Source: UBA8437 sp964646205 (lineage in GTDB: Bacteria > Planctomycetota > Planctomycetia > Planctomycetales > Planctomycetaceae). Taken from it: a DNA stretch of 64,000 nucleotides. Position numbers and translations under genes: made by a program. Positions 34,299 to 43,797 of the stretch are shown here, in pieces. Every line of letters starts with the position of its first letter. Position 1 is the stretch's first letter. The stretch lies in assembly GCA_964646205.1 (NCBI GenBank), contig CAZYAZ010000024.1, positions 4,962-68,961 of the forward strand, written 5' to 3'. The notes below the pieces were generated by a model. That model was not told the DNA's origin and searched no databases. It saw nothing but the letters and a program-made list of their open reading frames with translations.

Positions 34299-35797
34299 CC
34301 ACCTCTCACCCAACACCATTCGCCCACTCGCCAGCCAACGGCCCGTCTCGTCGAGACTTCCTCTGGCAATCCGGCGGCGGCCTGGGCGGCATCGCCTTGT
34401 CTCACCTGCTGGGCAAACAAAGCCTCGTCGCTGCCGGCGACTCCGGAGTACTCTCGGGCCAACTGCACCACCGCCCGCGGGCCAAACGCGTGATCCAACT
34501 CTTCATGGCCGGAGCCGCCAGCCATGTCGACCTCTTCGACCACAAGCCGGCCCTGGAAAAGCACCACGGCAAATCCTCGGAATTCGGCGAACCCGTCGAG
34601 GCGTTTCAGAACGGGCTGGGCCCCTGGATGAAGTCGCCGTTCGCCTTCCAGCCGTACGGCGAGTGCGGCAAGATGCTCAGCCACCCGGTCAGGGCCCTCG
34701 GTCGCGTGGCCGACGAGATGGCCTTCATTCATTCCATGGTCGGCAAAACCGGAGTGCACAGCCAGGCCACCCTGTTGCAAGCCACCGGATTCCAACGCCC
34801 CGGCTTCCCCGGGGCCGGGGCCTGGGTCAGTTACGCGCTGGGCTCCGAGGCCGACAACCTCCCCAGTTTCGTGGTGCTCCCCGATCACCGGGGCTTCGCC
34901 TCCAACGGTCCCAAGAACTGGGACACGGCTTTCCTACCGGCACAACACCAGGGAACCATCATCCGGCCCGGTCTCCCCAACCCCATTTCTGACCTCCGCG
35001 CCGACCGCAACAGCTTCGTCACCGACCAGGGAGATCGCGAGGGACTCCAACTGCTTCGAACGCTCAATCGTCAACACCAGCAGGGCAATCAAAGCGACTC
35101 TCGGCTTGAAGCCCGGATCCGCAGTTATGAGTTGGCCGCCCAACTCCAACTGGCCGCTCCCGAAGCACTCGAGATCAAGGGCGAACCTCGCCATGTGCTG
35201 AAACTCTATGGGCTGGACGACCAACCCGATTCGTTCCCCTCGCAGATCAATGTTCCAGAAGAAATCAATTACTTTGGTCGCAAGTGCCTGGTGGCGCGTC
35301 GTTTGCTCGAACGGGGCGTCCGATTCGTACAAATCTGGTCCGGTTGCGACAACGGGTTCCCACGACGCAACTGGGATTCGCATGAAGATATCGCCCGGGA
35401 TCACGGCCCCTTGGCCGAGGGCATGGCCGTGGGGACCGCGGGCCTGATCGCAGATCTCAAGCAACGCGGCCTTTTAGACGACACCATCATCCTGTGGACA
35501 ACCGAGTTTGGCCGGATGCCCTCGACACAGGGAACAAAGGGGCGCGACCACAACCCCTACGTCTTCACAAACTGGCTTGCCGGAGGCGGCATCAAGGGCG
35601 GCACCACATACGGTCCCAGCGACCAATGGGGCTACAAGCCTGCCGATCGCACCAATCCGACGCATGTCTACGACGTACACGCCACGATCCTGCATTTACT
35701 CGGCATCGACCACGAACAACTCACTGTCCGCCACAACGGCATCGATCGCCGGCTCACCGACGTGCATGGGCACGTCATCAGCGACATCCTGGCCTAA
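34295..35797 (+). CDS. DUF1501 protein (pair 2)
   Basis: The 500-residue protein begins with a Tat-type signal (PSRRDFLWQSGGGLGGIALS) and continues with RVIQLFMAGAASHVDLFDHK, HSMVGKTGVHSQATLLQATG, GAWVSYALGSEADNLPSFVV, ARRLLERGVRFVQIWSGCDN, TIILWTTEFGRMPSTQGTKG and GRDHNPYVFTNWLAGGGIKG, all typical of DUF1501. The ATGA overlap with the preceding DUF1553 gene suggests translational coupling. The GMPS...KGRDHN region is well conserved with the other two DUF1501 proteins here, while the region around the central loop differs, so pairs probably handle different substrates. No catalytic activity of the family is firmly known; a sulfatase-like or phosphatase-like fold is predicted. Confidence 0.9.
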   Translation: MTTSHPTPFAHSPANGPSRRDFLWQSGGGLGGIALSHLLGKQSLVAAGDSGVLSGQLHHRPRAKRVIQLFMAGAASHVDLFDHKPALEKHHGKSSEFGEPVEAFQNGLGPWMKSPFAFQPYGECGKMLSHPVRALGRVADEMAFIHSMVGKTGVHSQATLLQATGFQRPGFPGAGAWVSYALGSEADNLPSFVVLPDHRGFASNGPKNWDTAFLPAQHQGTIIRPGLPNPISDLRADRNSFVTDQGDREGLQLLRTLNRQHQQGNQSDSRLEARIRSYELAAQLQLAAPEALEIKGEPRHVLKLYGLDDQPDSFPSQINVPEEINYFGRKCLVARRLLERGVRFVQIWSGCDNGFPRRNWDSHEDIARDHGPLAEGMAVGTAGLIADLKQRGLLDDTIILWTTEFGRMPSTQGTKGRDHNPYVFTNWLAGGGIKGGTTYGPSDQWGYKPADRTNPTHVYDVHATILHLLGIDHEQLTVRHNGIDRRLTDVHGHVISDILA

Positions 35798-35815
35798 CCT
35801 CAGCATTCAGACACC

Positions 35816-38680
35816 ATGCCGAACCTCACCGCCACGTTTTCTGTCGGTCAGATCACCAGCCTGGTCGCGATGGCCGTGCTGACAGCATCCTCGGCAACGG
35901 CTGCTCCTCCCACAGCTTCACCTGTGGATTTCAACCGCGACATCCGTTCGATTCTGTCGCTGCATTGCCTGAAGTGTCACGGACGCGACCAGGAAAACCG
36001 ACAAGCCGGGCTCCGACTCGACCTGCGAGACTCGAGCACCGCCACGCTCGAAAGCGGACGGATTGCGATTGTCCCGGGCCAACCCGCCAAGAGCACACTC
36101 GTCGACCGAATCACCAGTCGCGACGCGGACCTCAGAATGCCCCCGGCCGATGAAGGAAATCCGCTTTCGAGCCAACAGATCGCGACACTCTCGGCCTGGA
36201 TCGGGGAGGGCGCCCACTACGCCCGGCACTGGTCGTTCATCCCTCCCACCCCTCCCACGCTCCCGAACACTCCCAGCCAAGATGCGATCTCCAACCCCAT
36301 CGACAGATTCATCCAGGCCCGGCTACCACAACACGGCCTGAAACCGGCACCACTGGCCGACCGCGAGACCCTGGCGAGACGCCTGAGCCTCGACCTCAGA
36401 GGGTTGCCAGCCAGCACGGATGAAATCGACCGCTTTGTGTCCGATCGCTCACCGGGAGCCTGGGACCGGTTGATCGACCGATTCCTGGCCGACCCAGCCT
36501 ACGGGGAACGTTGGGCGAGGGTGTGGCTGGACATGGCGCGTTACGCCGACTCGCGAGGGTATGGATCCGACCCCTTGCGGCCCAACGCGTGGAGATTCCG
36601 CACGTGGGTGATCGACGCCTTCAACAACAACCAACCGTTTGATCAATTTACCGTCGACCAACTGGCTGGCGACCTCCGGACCGGCGCCACTCTTGAACAG
36701 AAAATCGCGACAGCCTTCCACCGAAACACCATGACCAACACCGAGGGAGGGACCGACGACGAGGAATTCCGTGTCGCCGCTGTGAAGGATCGGGTCGACA
36801 CGACGCTGCAGGTCTGGATGGGGCTCACCATGGGCTGCGCAAAGTGCCATGACCACAAGTACGACCCAATCACGCAGGAGGAGTACTACCGCTTCTACGA
36901 CATGTTCAACCAGTCGGCCGATTCGGACCGCGGTGACGAGGCCCCGGTCATCGAAGCCCCCACCCCCCAAATGCAACGCGACGTCGCGGGACTCGACGCC
37001 CGAATTGCCGAATTGGAAACCCGCCGCGCCGCGCTCGCTCCGCAAATCGCGGCCGAAAAGAAAAAAGCCGCCACCCGGCCTGTCACCGGGCGTTTTGTCC
37101 GCATCGAGTTGCCCGGCAAAACCAAGCACCTCTCTTTAGCTGAGGTCCAGGTCTTTTCCGTCCCCAGGACTCCCACCGACAAACCGAACAACCTTGCCCT
37201 GAAAAAGCCCGCCAGCCAATCCAGCACGGCCTTTGACGGCCCAGCACAACTGGCCGTCGACGGCAACACGAACGGCCAATACTTCGAGTCCAAGTCCACC
37301 ACCCACACCGAAGGCCAAGACAACCCCTGGTGGGAAGTCGACCTGGGTTCGGACGTACAAGTGGGCCTGGTGCACATCCACAACCGCACCGACTCGGGAC
37401 TGTTCTCACGGCAGGTCGGCCTGGTCGTTCGACTGCTCGACTCCAAGCGACGCACCGTCTGGGAAGACACCCTGAAGGCCAAGCCCACGGCAAGCCACCA
37501 GCACCGTACCAGCCGTCCCGGACCGATAGCCGAAGAGGCTGCAAAACTGACCGACCGGATTGCGACGCTCAAGAAGGGTCGCCCGAAATTCCCGACGCTC
37601 CCGGTGATGCAAGACCTTCCCAACGACAAGCACCGCGACACGCACATAATGATTCGAGGCAGCTTTCTTCAAAAAGGGAAGAAGGTCACAGCCGAGTTTC
37701 CAACCGGTTTCCACCCGGCCGGCAAACAACTGCCACGTTCTCGACTCGGCGTTGCCGACTGGATCATCGATCCCGGCAACCCGTTGACGGCACGCGTGGC
37801 TGCCAACAGGTTCTGGAGCCACCTCTTTGGCCGAGGCCTGGTCGTCACCGAAGAAGACTTTGGCACACAGGGCGAACCGCCCAGCCACCCGTTGCTTCTG
37901 GACTGGCTGGCCACGGAATTCATTCGATCCGGATGGGACGTCAAAGGCCTGCTGCGAACCATCGTCTCATCCCACACCTACCAGCAGTCGGCACGCGTCG
38001 CGCCACGATCCCTCGAGGCCGATCCGACCAACCGTTGGCTGGCGCGGGCCCCACGCTTCCGTCTCGCGGCCGAGACAATCCGTGACCAGGGGCTCGCAAT
38101 TTCCGGGCTCCTCGACCGGCGAATGGGAGGAGCCAGTGTCTACCCATTCCAGCCGCCCGGACTCTGGCAGGCGGCCTTCAACGGTCAACGCAAATGGCCC
38201 ACCAGCATGGGATCTCAAAAACACCGCCGTGGCCTTTACACCTTCTGGCGACGCACCGTGCCCTATCCGTCGATGGCCACCTTCGACGCGCCGAGCCGAG
38301 AAATTTGCATGCCCCGCCGCATTCGCACCAACACTCCGCTCCAGGCGTTTGTCACGCTCAACGACCCCGTGTATGTCGAAATCTCACGGGCACTGAGCCA
38401 CAGGATTGTCACAGAGGGGGGGGCCACCGTGCAGTCACGAGTTGCCTTCGGGCTACGACTGGCGACAGGCCAGAAACCCGGAGCCGCTCAACAACAGGTG
38501 CTAACAGAACTGTTTGAGTCCGAATTGCAACACTACCGAAAACACACGATGGCGGCCCAGCAACTGGCCTCCACGCCACCCAATGCGATCTCGGCCGATG
38601 CCGACACCGCCTCGATGGCCGCCTGGACCGTCGTGGCCAATGTTCTACTGAACCTCGACCAATCACTGACCCGGCCCTGA
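35816..38680 (+). CDS. PSCyt1-DUF1549-DUF1553 protein with discoidin-like domain (pair 3)
   Basis: The 954-residue product has a signal peptide (VAMAVLTASSATAAP), then a planctomycete cytochrome-type domain PSCyt1 whose heme motif CLKCH is at residues 51-55, with RMPP nearby supplying the likely methionine ligand. DUF1549 follows (NPIDRFIQARLPQHGL, SLDLRGLPASTDEIDRFVSD, GYGSDPLRPNAW, MGCAKCHDHKYDPITQEEYY), then a coiled-coil-like stretch and a discoidin-like segment (GRFVRIELPGKTKHLSLAEV, NPWWEVDLGSDVQVGLVHIH), and DUF1553 (NPLTARVAANRFWSHLFGRG, LLRTIVSSHTYQQSARV, RRGLYTFWRRTVPYPSM). It probably works in the periplasm with the DUF1501 protein encoded 28 bases downstream, perhaps in electron transfer or sugar binding. 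Confidence 0.92.
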   Translation: MPNLTATFSVGQITSLVAMAVLTASSATAAPPTASPVDFNRDIRSILSLHCLKCHGRDQENRQAGLRLDLRDSSTATLESGRIAIVPGQPAKSTLVDRITSRDADLRMPPADEGNPLSSQQIATLSAWIGEGAHYARHWSFIPPTPPTLPNTPSQDAISNPIDRFIQARLPQHGLKPAPLADRETLARRLSLDLRGLPASTDEIDRFVSDRSPGAWDRLIDRFLADPAYGERWARVWLDMARYADSRGYGSDPLRPNAWRFRTWVIDAFNNNQPFDQFTVDQLAGDLRTGATLEQKIATAFHRNTMTNTEGGTDDEEFRVAAVKDRVDTTLQVWMGLTMGCAKCHDHKYDPITQEEYYRFYDMFNQSADSDRGDEAPVIEAPTPQMQRDVAGLDARIAELETRRAALAPQIAAEKKKAATRPVTGRFVRIELPGKTKHLSLAEVQVFSVPRTPTDKPNNLALKKPASQSSTAFDGPAQLAVDGNTNGQYFESKSTTHTEGQDNPWWEVDLGSDVQVGLVHIHNRTDSGLFSRQVGLVVRLLDSKRRTVWEDTLKAKPTASHQHRTSRPGPIAEEAAKLTDRIATLKKGRPKFPTLPVMQDLPNDKHRDTHIMIRGSFLQKGKKVTAEFPTGFHPAGKQLPRSRLGVADWIIDPGNPLTARVAANRFWSHLFGRGLVVTEEDFGTQGEPPSHPLLLDWLATEFIRSGWDVKGLLRTIVSSHTYQQSARVAPRSLEADPTNRWLARAPRFRLAAETIRDQGLAISGLLDRRMGGASVYPFQPPGLWQAAFNGQRKWPTSMGSQKHRRGLYTFWRRTVPYPSMATFDAPSREICMPRRIRTNTPLQAFVTLNDPVYVEISRALSHRIVTEGGATVQSRVAFGLRLATGQKPGAAQQQVLTELFESELQHYRKHTMAAQQLASTPPNAISADADTASMAAWTVVANVLLNLDQSLTRP

Positions 38681-38708
38681 TTCTCCCCCAAGTCAACGGG
38701 ACCACGAC

Positions 38709-40169
38709 ATGGATCCCCACCAGCAATACCTGCAAACAATCACCCGTCGTCACTTCCTGCGTGACTCCAATGTGGGCCTCGGCGCATTGGCCCTTGGAAG
38801 TCTCACGGGAGCGGCCATCGCCGCCACGGACGATCCACGCCAGCCTCAGAGCCCACCGCTGCCCGGGCGAGCCAAGCACGTCATCTACCTGCACATGGCC
38901 GGCTCACCGCCTCAACACGAGCTATTCGATTTCAAACCGGCACTTCTGCGGCACAACATGCAGCCGTGCCCCGACGAACTGCTCAAGGTACTCCAGAAAG
39001 AACGATTGCCGTTCATCAACCTCAAGGCGCGTCGCCCCAAGCTGCTGGGAACCCCCTACAGGTTTCAACCCCGGGGGGACAGCGGGCTGATGATCAGCGA
39101 ACTGTTGCCAAAACTGTCCCACCACGCGGACGACATGGCCATCATTCGCTCGATGCACACCGACCAGTTCAATCACGCCCCGGCCCAGTTGCTGCTCTAC
39201 ACCGGAGCCGCGAGATTCGGTGGTGCCTCCATGGGTTCTTGGGCCACCTGGGGTCTGGGAACCGAAAACGCCAACCTGCCGGGGTTCGTCGTGCTCATCT
39301 CCGGCGGCACCGACCCCAGTGGAGGCAAAAGCCTGTGGGGCAGTGGATTCCTGCCCTCGATGTACCAGGGTGTGCAATGCCGTAGCGCCGGCGACCCGAT
39401 TCTCTTCGTCTCCAACCCCAAGGGACTCGACCGCAACGTCCGGCGCCGCAGCCTGGACGCCCTTCGGAAACTCAATGAACTGGAACTCAAGCGAATCGGA
39501 GATCCCGAAACCCGGACCCGGATCAGCCAGTACGAACTCGCATTCCGGATGCAGATGTCGGTCCCCGAGGTGATGGATGTAACCAAGGAACCCAAGCACA
39601 TCCAGGAATCCTACGGCACGACACCCGGCAAAGCGTCGTTTGCCAACAACTGCCTGCTCGCCCGCCGCCTGGTTGAGCAGGGTGTCCGCTATGTGCAACT
39701 GTTCGACTGGGGCTGGGACATGCACGGTACCGCAAAAAGCAACGACCTCGTGACAGCGATGCCCAAGAAGTGCAAGGAAGTCGACCAGCCCATCGCCGCA
39801 CTACTCAGCGACCTCAAGCAAAGAGGCCTGCTGGACGAAACGTTGGTGATCTGGAGCGGGGAGTTTGGCCGCACCTCGATGAATGAAGAACGCAACGGAT
39901 CGAAATTCCTGGGCCGGGATCACCATCCACACTGCTTCTCGATGTGGATGGCCGGCGGAGGCATCCGTGGTGGGGTGACCCATGGAGAAACCGACGAACT
40001 GGGCTATTTCGTCGCCCGCGACAAGGTCGGGGTGCATGACCTCCAGGCCACGGTACTGCACCTCCTGGGATTTGACCCCCACCGACTCTCCTACCGCTAC
40101 CAGGGACTCGACCAACGGCTGATCGGCCCTGCGGGAGACGGCCACGTGATCACTCCGGTGGTGGCATAA
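38709..40169 (+). CDS. DUF1501 protein (pair 3)
   Basis: The 486-residue protein has an N-terminal Tat-like signal (TRRHFLRDSNVGLGALALGS) and the DUF1501 blocks KHVIYLHMAGSPPQHELFDF, PYRFQPRGDSGLMISELLPK, RSMHTDQFNHAPAQLLLYTG, ARRLVEQGVRYVQLFDWGWD, LVIWSGEFGRTSM and GRDHHPHCFSMWMAGGGIRG. It lies 28 bases after the PSCyt1 protein. The overall length and motif order match the other two DUF1501 proteins, so the three are paralogues from repeated duplication of a gene pair. Export is predicted by the Tat signal. Function within planctomycete polysaccharide use is inferred from the literature on neighbouring families, not from this sequence. Confidence 0.9.
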   Translation: MDPHQQYLQTITRRHFLRDSNVGLGALALGSLTGAAIAATDDPRQPQSPPLPGRAKHVIYLHMAGSPPQHELFDFKPALLRHNMQPCPDELLKVLQKERLPFINLKARRPKLLGTPYRFQPRGDSGLMISELLPKLSHHADDMAIIRSMHTDQFNHAPAQLLLYTGAARFGGASMGSWATWGLGTENANLPGFVVLISGGTDPSGGKSLWGSGFLPSMYQGVQCRSAGDPILFVSNPKGLDRNVRRRSLDALRKLNELELKRIGDPETRTRISQYELAFRMQMSVPEVMDVTKEPKHIQESYGTTPGKASFANNCLLARRLVEQGVRYVQLFDWGWDMHGTAKSNDLVTAMPKKCKEVDQPIAALLSDLKQRGLLDETLVIWSGEFGRTSMNEERNGSKFLGRDHHPHCFSMWMAGGGIRGGVTHGETDELGYFVARDKVGVHDLQATVLHLLGFDPHRLSYRYQGLDQRLIGPAGDGHVITPVVA

Positions 40170-40194
40170 ACGAGCCGGGGCAGGGCGGACGGCC

Positions 40195-41550
40195 TCACCG
40201 TGCCCCTGACTGCGACCACGGACTCTGGTCGGCGGTCCGGAAATTGTACCGCGGCGTCAGTGGTGGCAGCGGCACCTCCGGGCTCCAGACACCTCTCGCG
40301 CGGATCAATCGCCTTTTCTCCTCGATCGCGCCGAGACGCGTCCTGTCCCGTGTCCACCGCGTCCCACCAATGAATGACCTGCGCCCTCCGGTCTTGAGGA
40401 CCTTGGTCCCCGTGAACAGTGTGAACAATGTGCCGTCAGAGAGTTCAACCGTCTGCGGTTGCACCAGTCCGTCTGCAACAGGAATATCGTCCCGCAAAAC
40501 CAGTTCGGGTCCCCAGGTCTCGCCGAGGTCTCGGGTGAACCGGGCCCTCACTCCAAAGGGAGCTGCAAAGCGGCGCTGATAACTGCACACCAGCGCACCG
40601 TCGGCAAGAATGGTTGGGTTGGGATGTTTGGCCTGTATGGGAGTCGCCCGAGGTTTCGACCAGGTCAAACCACCATCGACTGAAGAGACCGAATAGGCCA
40701 CTCCGCCAGCAGCGGTACGAAGCATCGCGAAGATCCGTCCGTCGGGCCACACCACCGGGTACACCTCATTGAACCCACGGGGCGAAGGAGACAGGCCACC
40801 GTCGGCCATCCGGACCATCTTCCAGGTCCGGCCCCCATCTCGAGAACGGATGACAAAGGGGTGATTGAGCCCCCCCAGGTCGCTTTTGGAATCCCGACCG
40901 GCCGGCCGGTACCCATGCAGGAAATTGACGATCGTGCCATCGTCAAGCAAACGCTGTCGAGGTGGCGAATTGACGGCCAGTCGAGCGAAAAGCCCGAACT
41001 GCTGGTGAACCGGAAACTCGGTCCAGGTCTTCCCCTGGTCTGTCGAACGACGGATCCACATGCTGCCCAGGATGGCGCAATAGTTGGCCCGCTTGCCCAG
41101 ATCCCAAACGTAGTAACCCCGTTTCACGAGCGATGAGATTTCTGATCGTGGATGACGCATCCAGTGATGGGTACCCGATTCCACGACACTGCCATCGGAC
41201 AAACGCGAACGGTTGTCACGCGGACCTGGCCACGGCCGAGATGAGAGTTTCCAGTTGGCGGCAAGATCGTCCGAGACCAGGACGACCCTGGCCTCGCGAG
41301 CCTGGTATGCGTCGGTATTCTCCGAGAAATTCAGCCCCGCCCGGACCCAGATCCGGTCTTTACTGTCACACCACGTCTGAAAATTGTTGACGACGTACCG
41401 AGAACTGCTGATCAACTCGACATCATACTTCCAGTCCCGGACCACCGTTTGGCCGACAAGTTCGTGCGACAAAACCAGCACGACAATCATTAAACTCGAC
41501 GACAGGCCAAACAGATGGCTTCGCATCGAGTCGTCTGCACAATTCCGCAT
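40195..41550 (-). CDS. Exported sialidase-like BNR-repeat protein
   Basis: The 451-residue product from the ATG at 41550 (AGGAG five bases upstream) has a signal peptide (HLFGLSSSLMIVVLVLSHEL). Four Asp-box-type motifs are visible: RSTDQGKTW, RSRDGGRTW, SSVDGGLTW and TRDLGETW, spaced as in the six-bladed sialidase propeller. Family members cleave sialic acids or other sugars or are non-catalytic propellers; the catalytic arginine triad and Tyr/Glu pair could not be placed with confidence. It converges on the DUF1501 gene of pair 3 and lies in the same block of secreted sugar-related genes. An open frame extends to 41628 but lacks a better start. Confidence 0.8.
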   Translation of the reverse strand: MRNCADDSMRSHLFGLSSSLMIVVLVLSHELVGQTVVRDWKYDVELISSSRYVVNNFQTWCDSKDRIWVRAGLNFSENTDAYQAREARVVLVSDDLAANWKLSSRPWPGPRDNRSRLSDGSVVESGTHHWMRHPRSEISSLVKRGYYVWDLGKRANYCAILGSMWIRRSTDQGKTWTEFPVHQQFGLFARLAVNSPPRQRLLDDGTIVNFLHGYRPAGRDSKSDLGGLNHPFVIRSRDGGRTWKMVRMADGGLSPSPRGFNEVYPVVWPDGRIFAMLRTAAGGVAYSVSSVDGGLTWSKPRATPIQAKHPNPTILADGALVCSYQRRFAAPFGVRARFTRDLGETWGPELVLRDDIPVADGLVQPQTVELSDGTLFTLFTGTKVLKTGGRRSFIGGTRWTRDRTRLGAIEEKRRLIRARGVWSPEVPLPPLTPRYNFRTADQSPWSQSGAR

Positions 41551-41694
41551 CATCACTCCTGGCAAGTCATTGCTGTGCCTCGTAGCACATGATACAGGCT
41601 GGCAATCCACACCACCCCTTGCCCACACAACGCAACTGCCCCTAACCTCTCCATCAGCGGTTTTGGTCGCGATACGACTCGAAGGACAAAACCA

Positions 41695-42303
41695 TTGGCC
41701 AAGAAAACAAAATCCGCATTCGTCTTTACGATTGGCTGTGGAATCATCCTGGCTTTAGTGATCATCTTCGTTGGATTGGCCGTTTCGTTCGCCCCCAACA
41801 TCCGCCAATGGTTCTCCCAACAACTTGCGATCGAAACCCAACGACGGGCACTCGTGGACAATTGGCAGGCCCCGGCCGACGACGTTTCACCGGGAGCATT
41901 TTTCCCCAAGAAAGTCGCCAACTACCAACTGTCCTTTCACGACACGAAAGCCGACATCCCTTCTCTTCGCTTCGACATCCCCGGCTGGCATGCCAGTTAT
42001 GATTCCGACGACAGTCAAGTCGACGTGTTTGCCTACCAGGTGACCAACCTGGAGCGGGAAGCTCTTTTCGGGCGGATCGAAAAAATCAACGACGACGAAG
42101 ACGCCCCCGCCCACATGCTGGTGATGACGTCATTCCGTTGCTATCTCAAAACCTCAACTCACCAACAACATCTCTGGTGGATGAAGGATTGGCTACTCGT
42201 ATTTCAAACCACCGACACCCAAGACCGTGAACCCTTTGTCCGGGCCTTCCTGTCAACAACCTCGAAACAAAATCAACGACAGGCCGCAAAAGAAAAACCA
42301 TAG
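41695..42303 (+). CDS. Single-pass membrane protein of unknown function
   Basis: The product is 202 residues from a TTG at 41695 with AAGGA eight bases upstream. It has one N-terminal membrane segment (FVFTIGCGIILALVIIFVGLAV) and a charged outer domain of about 170 residues with no recognised motif (NYQLSFHDTKADIPSLRFDI, WHASYDSDDSQVDVFAYQVT, WWMKDWLLVFQTTDTQDREP). The pattern of alternating beta-like segments with tryptophans suggests a compact domain outside the cytoplasm. It starts 144 bases from the divergent sialidase-like gene and is followed by a TPR protein, with no tight overlap that would place it in an operon. Confidence 0.6.
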   Translation: MAKKTKSAFVFTIGCGIILALVIIFVGLAVSFAPNIRQWFSQQLAIETQRRALVDNWQAPADDVSPGAFFPKKVANYQLSFHDTKADIPSLRFDIPGWHASYDSDDSQVDVFAYQVTNLEREALFGRIEKINDDEDAPAHMLVMTSFRCYLKTSTHQQHLWWMKDWLLVFQTTDTQDREPFVRAFLSTTSKQNQRQAAKEKP

Positions 42304-42440
42304 TCGAGGATTCCATGCGGCGGGTCTACACGAGGCCCCCCTGTCTGCACAAGCACAACCGGTCCGCTCGCCACGGACCTCGTTCGCGACCGCAACTCGA
42401 CGACCCATTGATTACCGCAGCTGAGCAATGACGCCGCCCC

Positions 42441-43760
42441 ATGCCAGGACCAACTGAACAAGCCGCCGCGTTCGATGCCGCACTACAATTGCACATCCAG
42501 GGCCACGCGACCGAAGCCGAGACTGCTTATCGCGAATTGATTGCCACGACGCCGAACGCCTCCCGCGTCCACCACCTGCTTGGACGTCTCCTTCACGAAC
42601 AGAATCGCAGCGCTGAGGCCATCGAGTGTCTCCGCTCATCACTTGAGATCTCTCCGGACGATAGCCAGGCCATCAATGATCTGGCGCTGGTCCTTCAGGA
42701 AACCGGAAACCTCGGCGAATCCGCCGCCTGTTTCCAGCATCTCATCGAAATCAACCCTGGAGACGCCCAGGCGTGGAACAATCACGGGGTCGTCCTCAAA
42801 GACACGGGACATCTCGAGGAAGCCATTGCCGCTTTTCAAAAAGCGGCAAGCCTTGAACCCGGAAACGTCGACTCACGCGCCAACCTCGGGAATGCTTACA
42901 AGTCGAGTGGGCAACTGGCCGAGGCCGAAAAGGCCTACCGGGAGGCACTGTCCATCGACCCCGCGAGACTGCATCTCTACCCCAACCTGGCCGCGGTCCT
43001 TCGCCGACGCAACAGGTTGGACCAGGCAGCCCAGGTTTTGGCCCAATGGCTACACCACGAACCGAACAACCCCATCGCTCGCCATCTCCACGCCACCTGC
43101 ATCGCCGAACCCCCTCCGTCTCGTGCGCCAGTCGAATACGTCAGACAGGTATTTGACGAATTCGCTGAAACATTCGATCAGCACCTAAAAGACCTCGACA
43201 CCCAAAGCAGGCAACTCGTCGAGCAGGCTCTGACTGTCAGCCGGCTGACTGTGTCCACGCCCATGAACATCCTCGACGCCGGGTGCGGTTCGGGACTGTG
43301 TGGCAGCCTATTGAAGCCATTGGCCAGCACGCTTTCAGGAGTCGACCTTTCCTCACAAATGCTCGAACGGGCCAACGAACTTGGGCTCTACGACGAACTT
43401 GTTGAGGCCGAACTTGTCGAATATCTCGAGTCGCGGCCTTCCGCCTTCGATCTCATTGTTGTCGCCGACACGTTTGGGTACTTCGGTGATCTTCAACCGC
43501 CACTGGCAGCCGCCCGGCGCGGACTGAACTCCCGGGGATCTCTCATCTGCACGATCGAGACTGACGAGAAGTCACCGGAAAACACACACGGGTACCGCCT
43601 GATGACCACCGGCCGTTATTGTCACACTCGGAAGTACCTGGAGGACTCACTGGAAGCAGCCAATCTTCTCGCGACCGACATCACCACCGGAATGCTTCGA
43701 CGTGAAGCCGGCCAGCCGGTTTCCTGCGTCGTCGTCACTGCACGACCAGCTGACGTCTGA
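42441..43760 (+). CDS. TPR-repeat protein with C-terminal methyltransferase domain
   Basis: The 439-residue protein has five or six tetratricopeptide repeats in the first 210 residues (for example ETAYRELIATTPNASRVHHL, WNNHGVVLKDTGHLEEAIAA, SRANLGNAYKSSGQLAEAEK) followed by an AdoMet-dependent methyltransferase domain with motif I MNILDAGCGSGLCG, GVDLSSQMLERA and DLIVVADTFGYFGDL, including the acidic end of strand two. Similar TPR-methyltransferases modify small molecules or other proteins; the acceptor is unknown. No signal peptide is visible. A clear Shine-Dalgarno site is not seen before the ATG, but the reading frame and codon use fit. Confidence 0.83.
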   Translation: MPGPTEQAAAFDAALQLHIQGHATEAETAYRELIATTPNASRVHHLLGRLLHEQNRSAEAIECLRSSLEISPDDSQAINDLALVLQETGNLGESAACFQHLIEINPGDAQAWNNHGVVLKDTGHLEEAIAAFQKAASLEPGNVDSRANLGNAYKSSGQLAEAEKAYREALSIDPARLHLYPNLAAVLRRRNRLDQAAQVLAQWLHHEPNNPIARHLHATCIAEPPPSRAPVEYVRQVFDEFAETFDQHLKDLDTQSRQLVEQALTVSRLTVSTPMNILDAGCGSGLCGSLLKPLASTLSGVDLSSQMLERANELGLYDELVEAELVEYLESRPSAFDLIVVADTFGYFGDLQPPLAAARRGLNSRGSLICTIETDEKSPENTHGYRLMTTGRYCHTRKYLEDSLEAANLLATDITTGMLRREAGQPVSCVVVTARPADV

Positions 43761-43797
43761 CACGGCCGGAAACCCACTTCCACGCGACGATCGCTGA

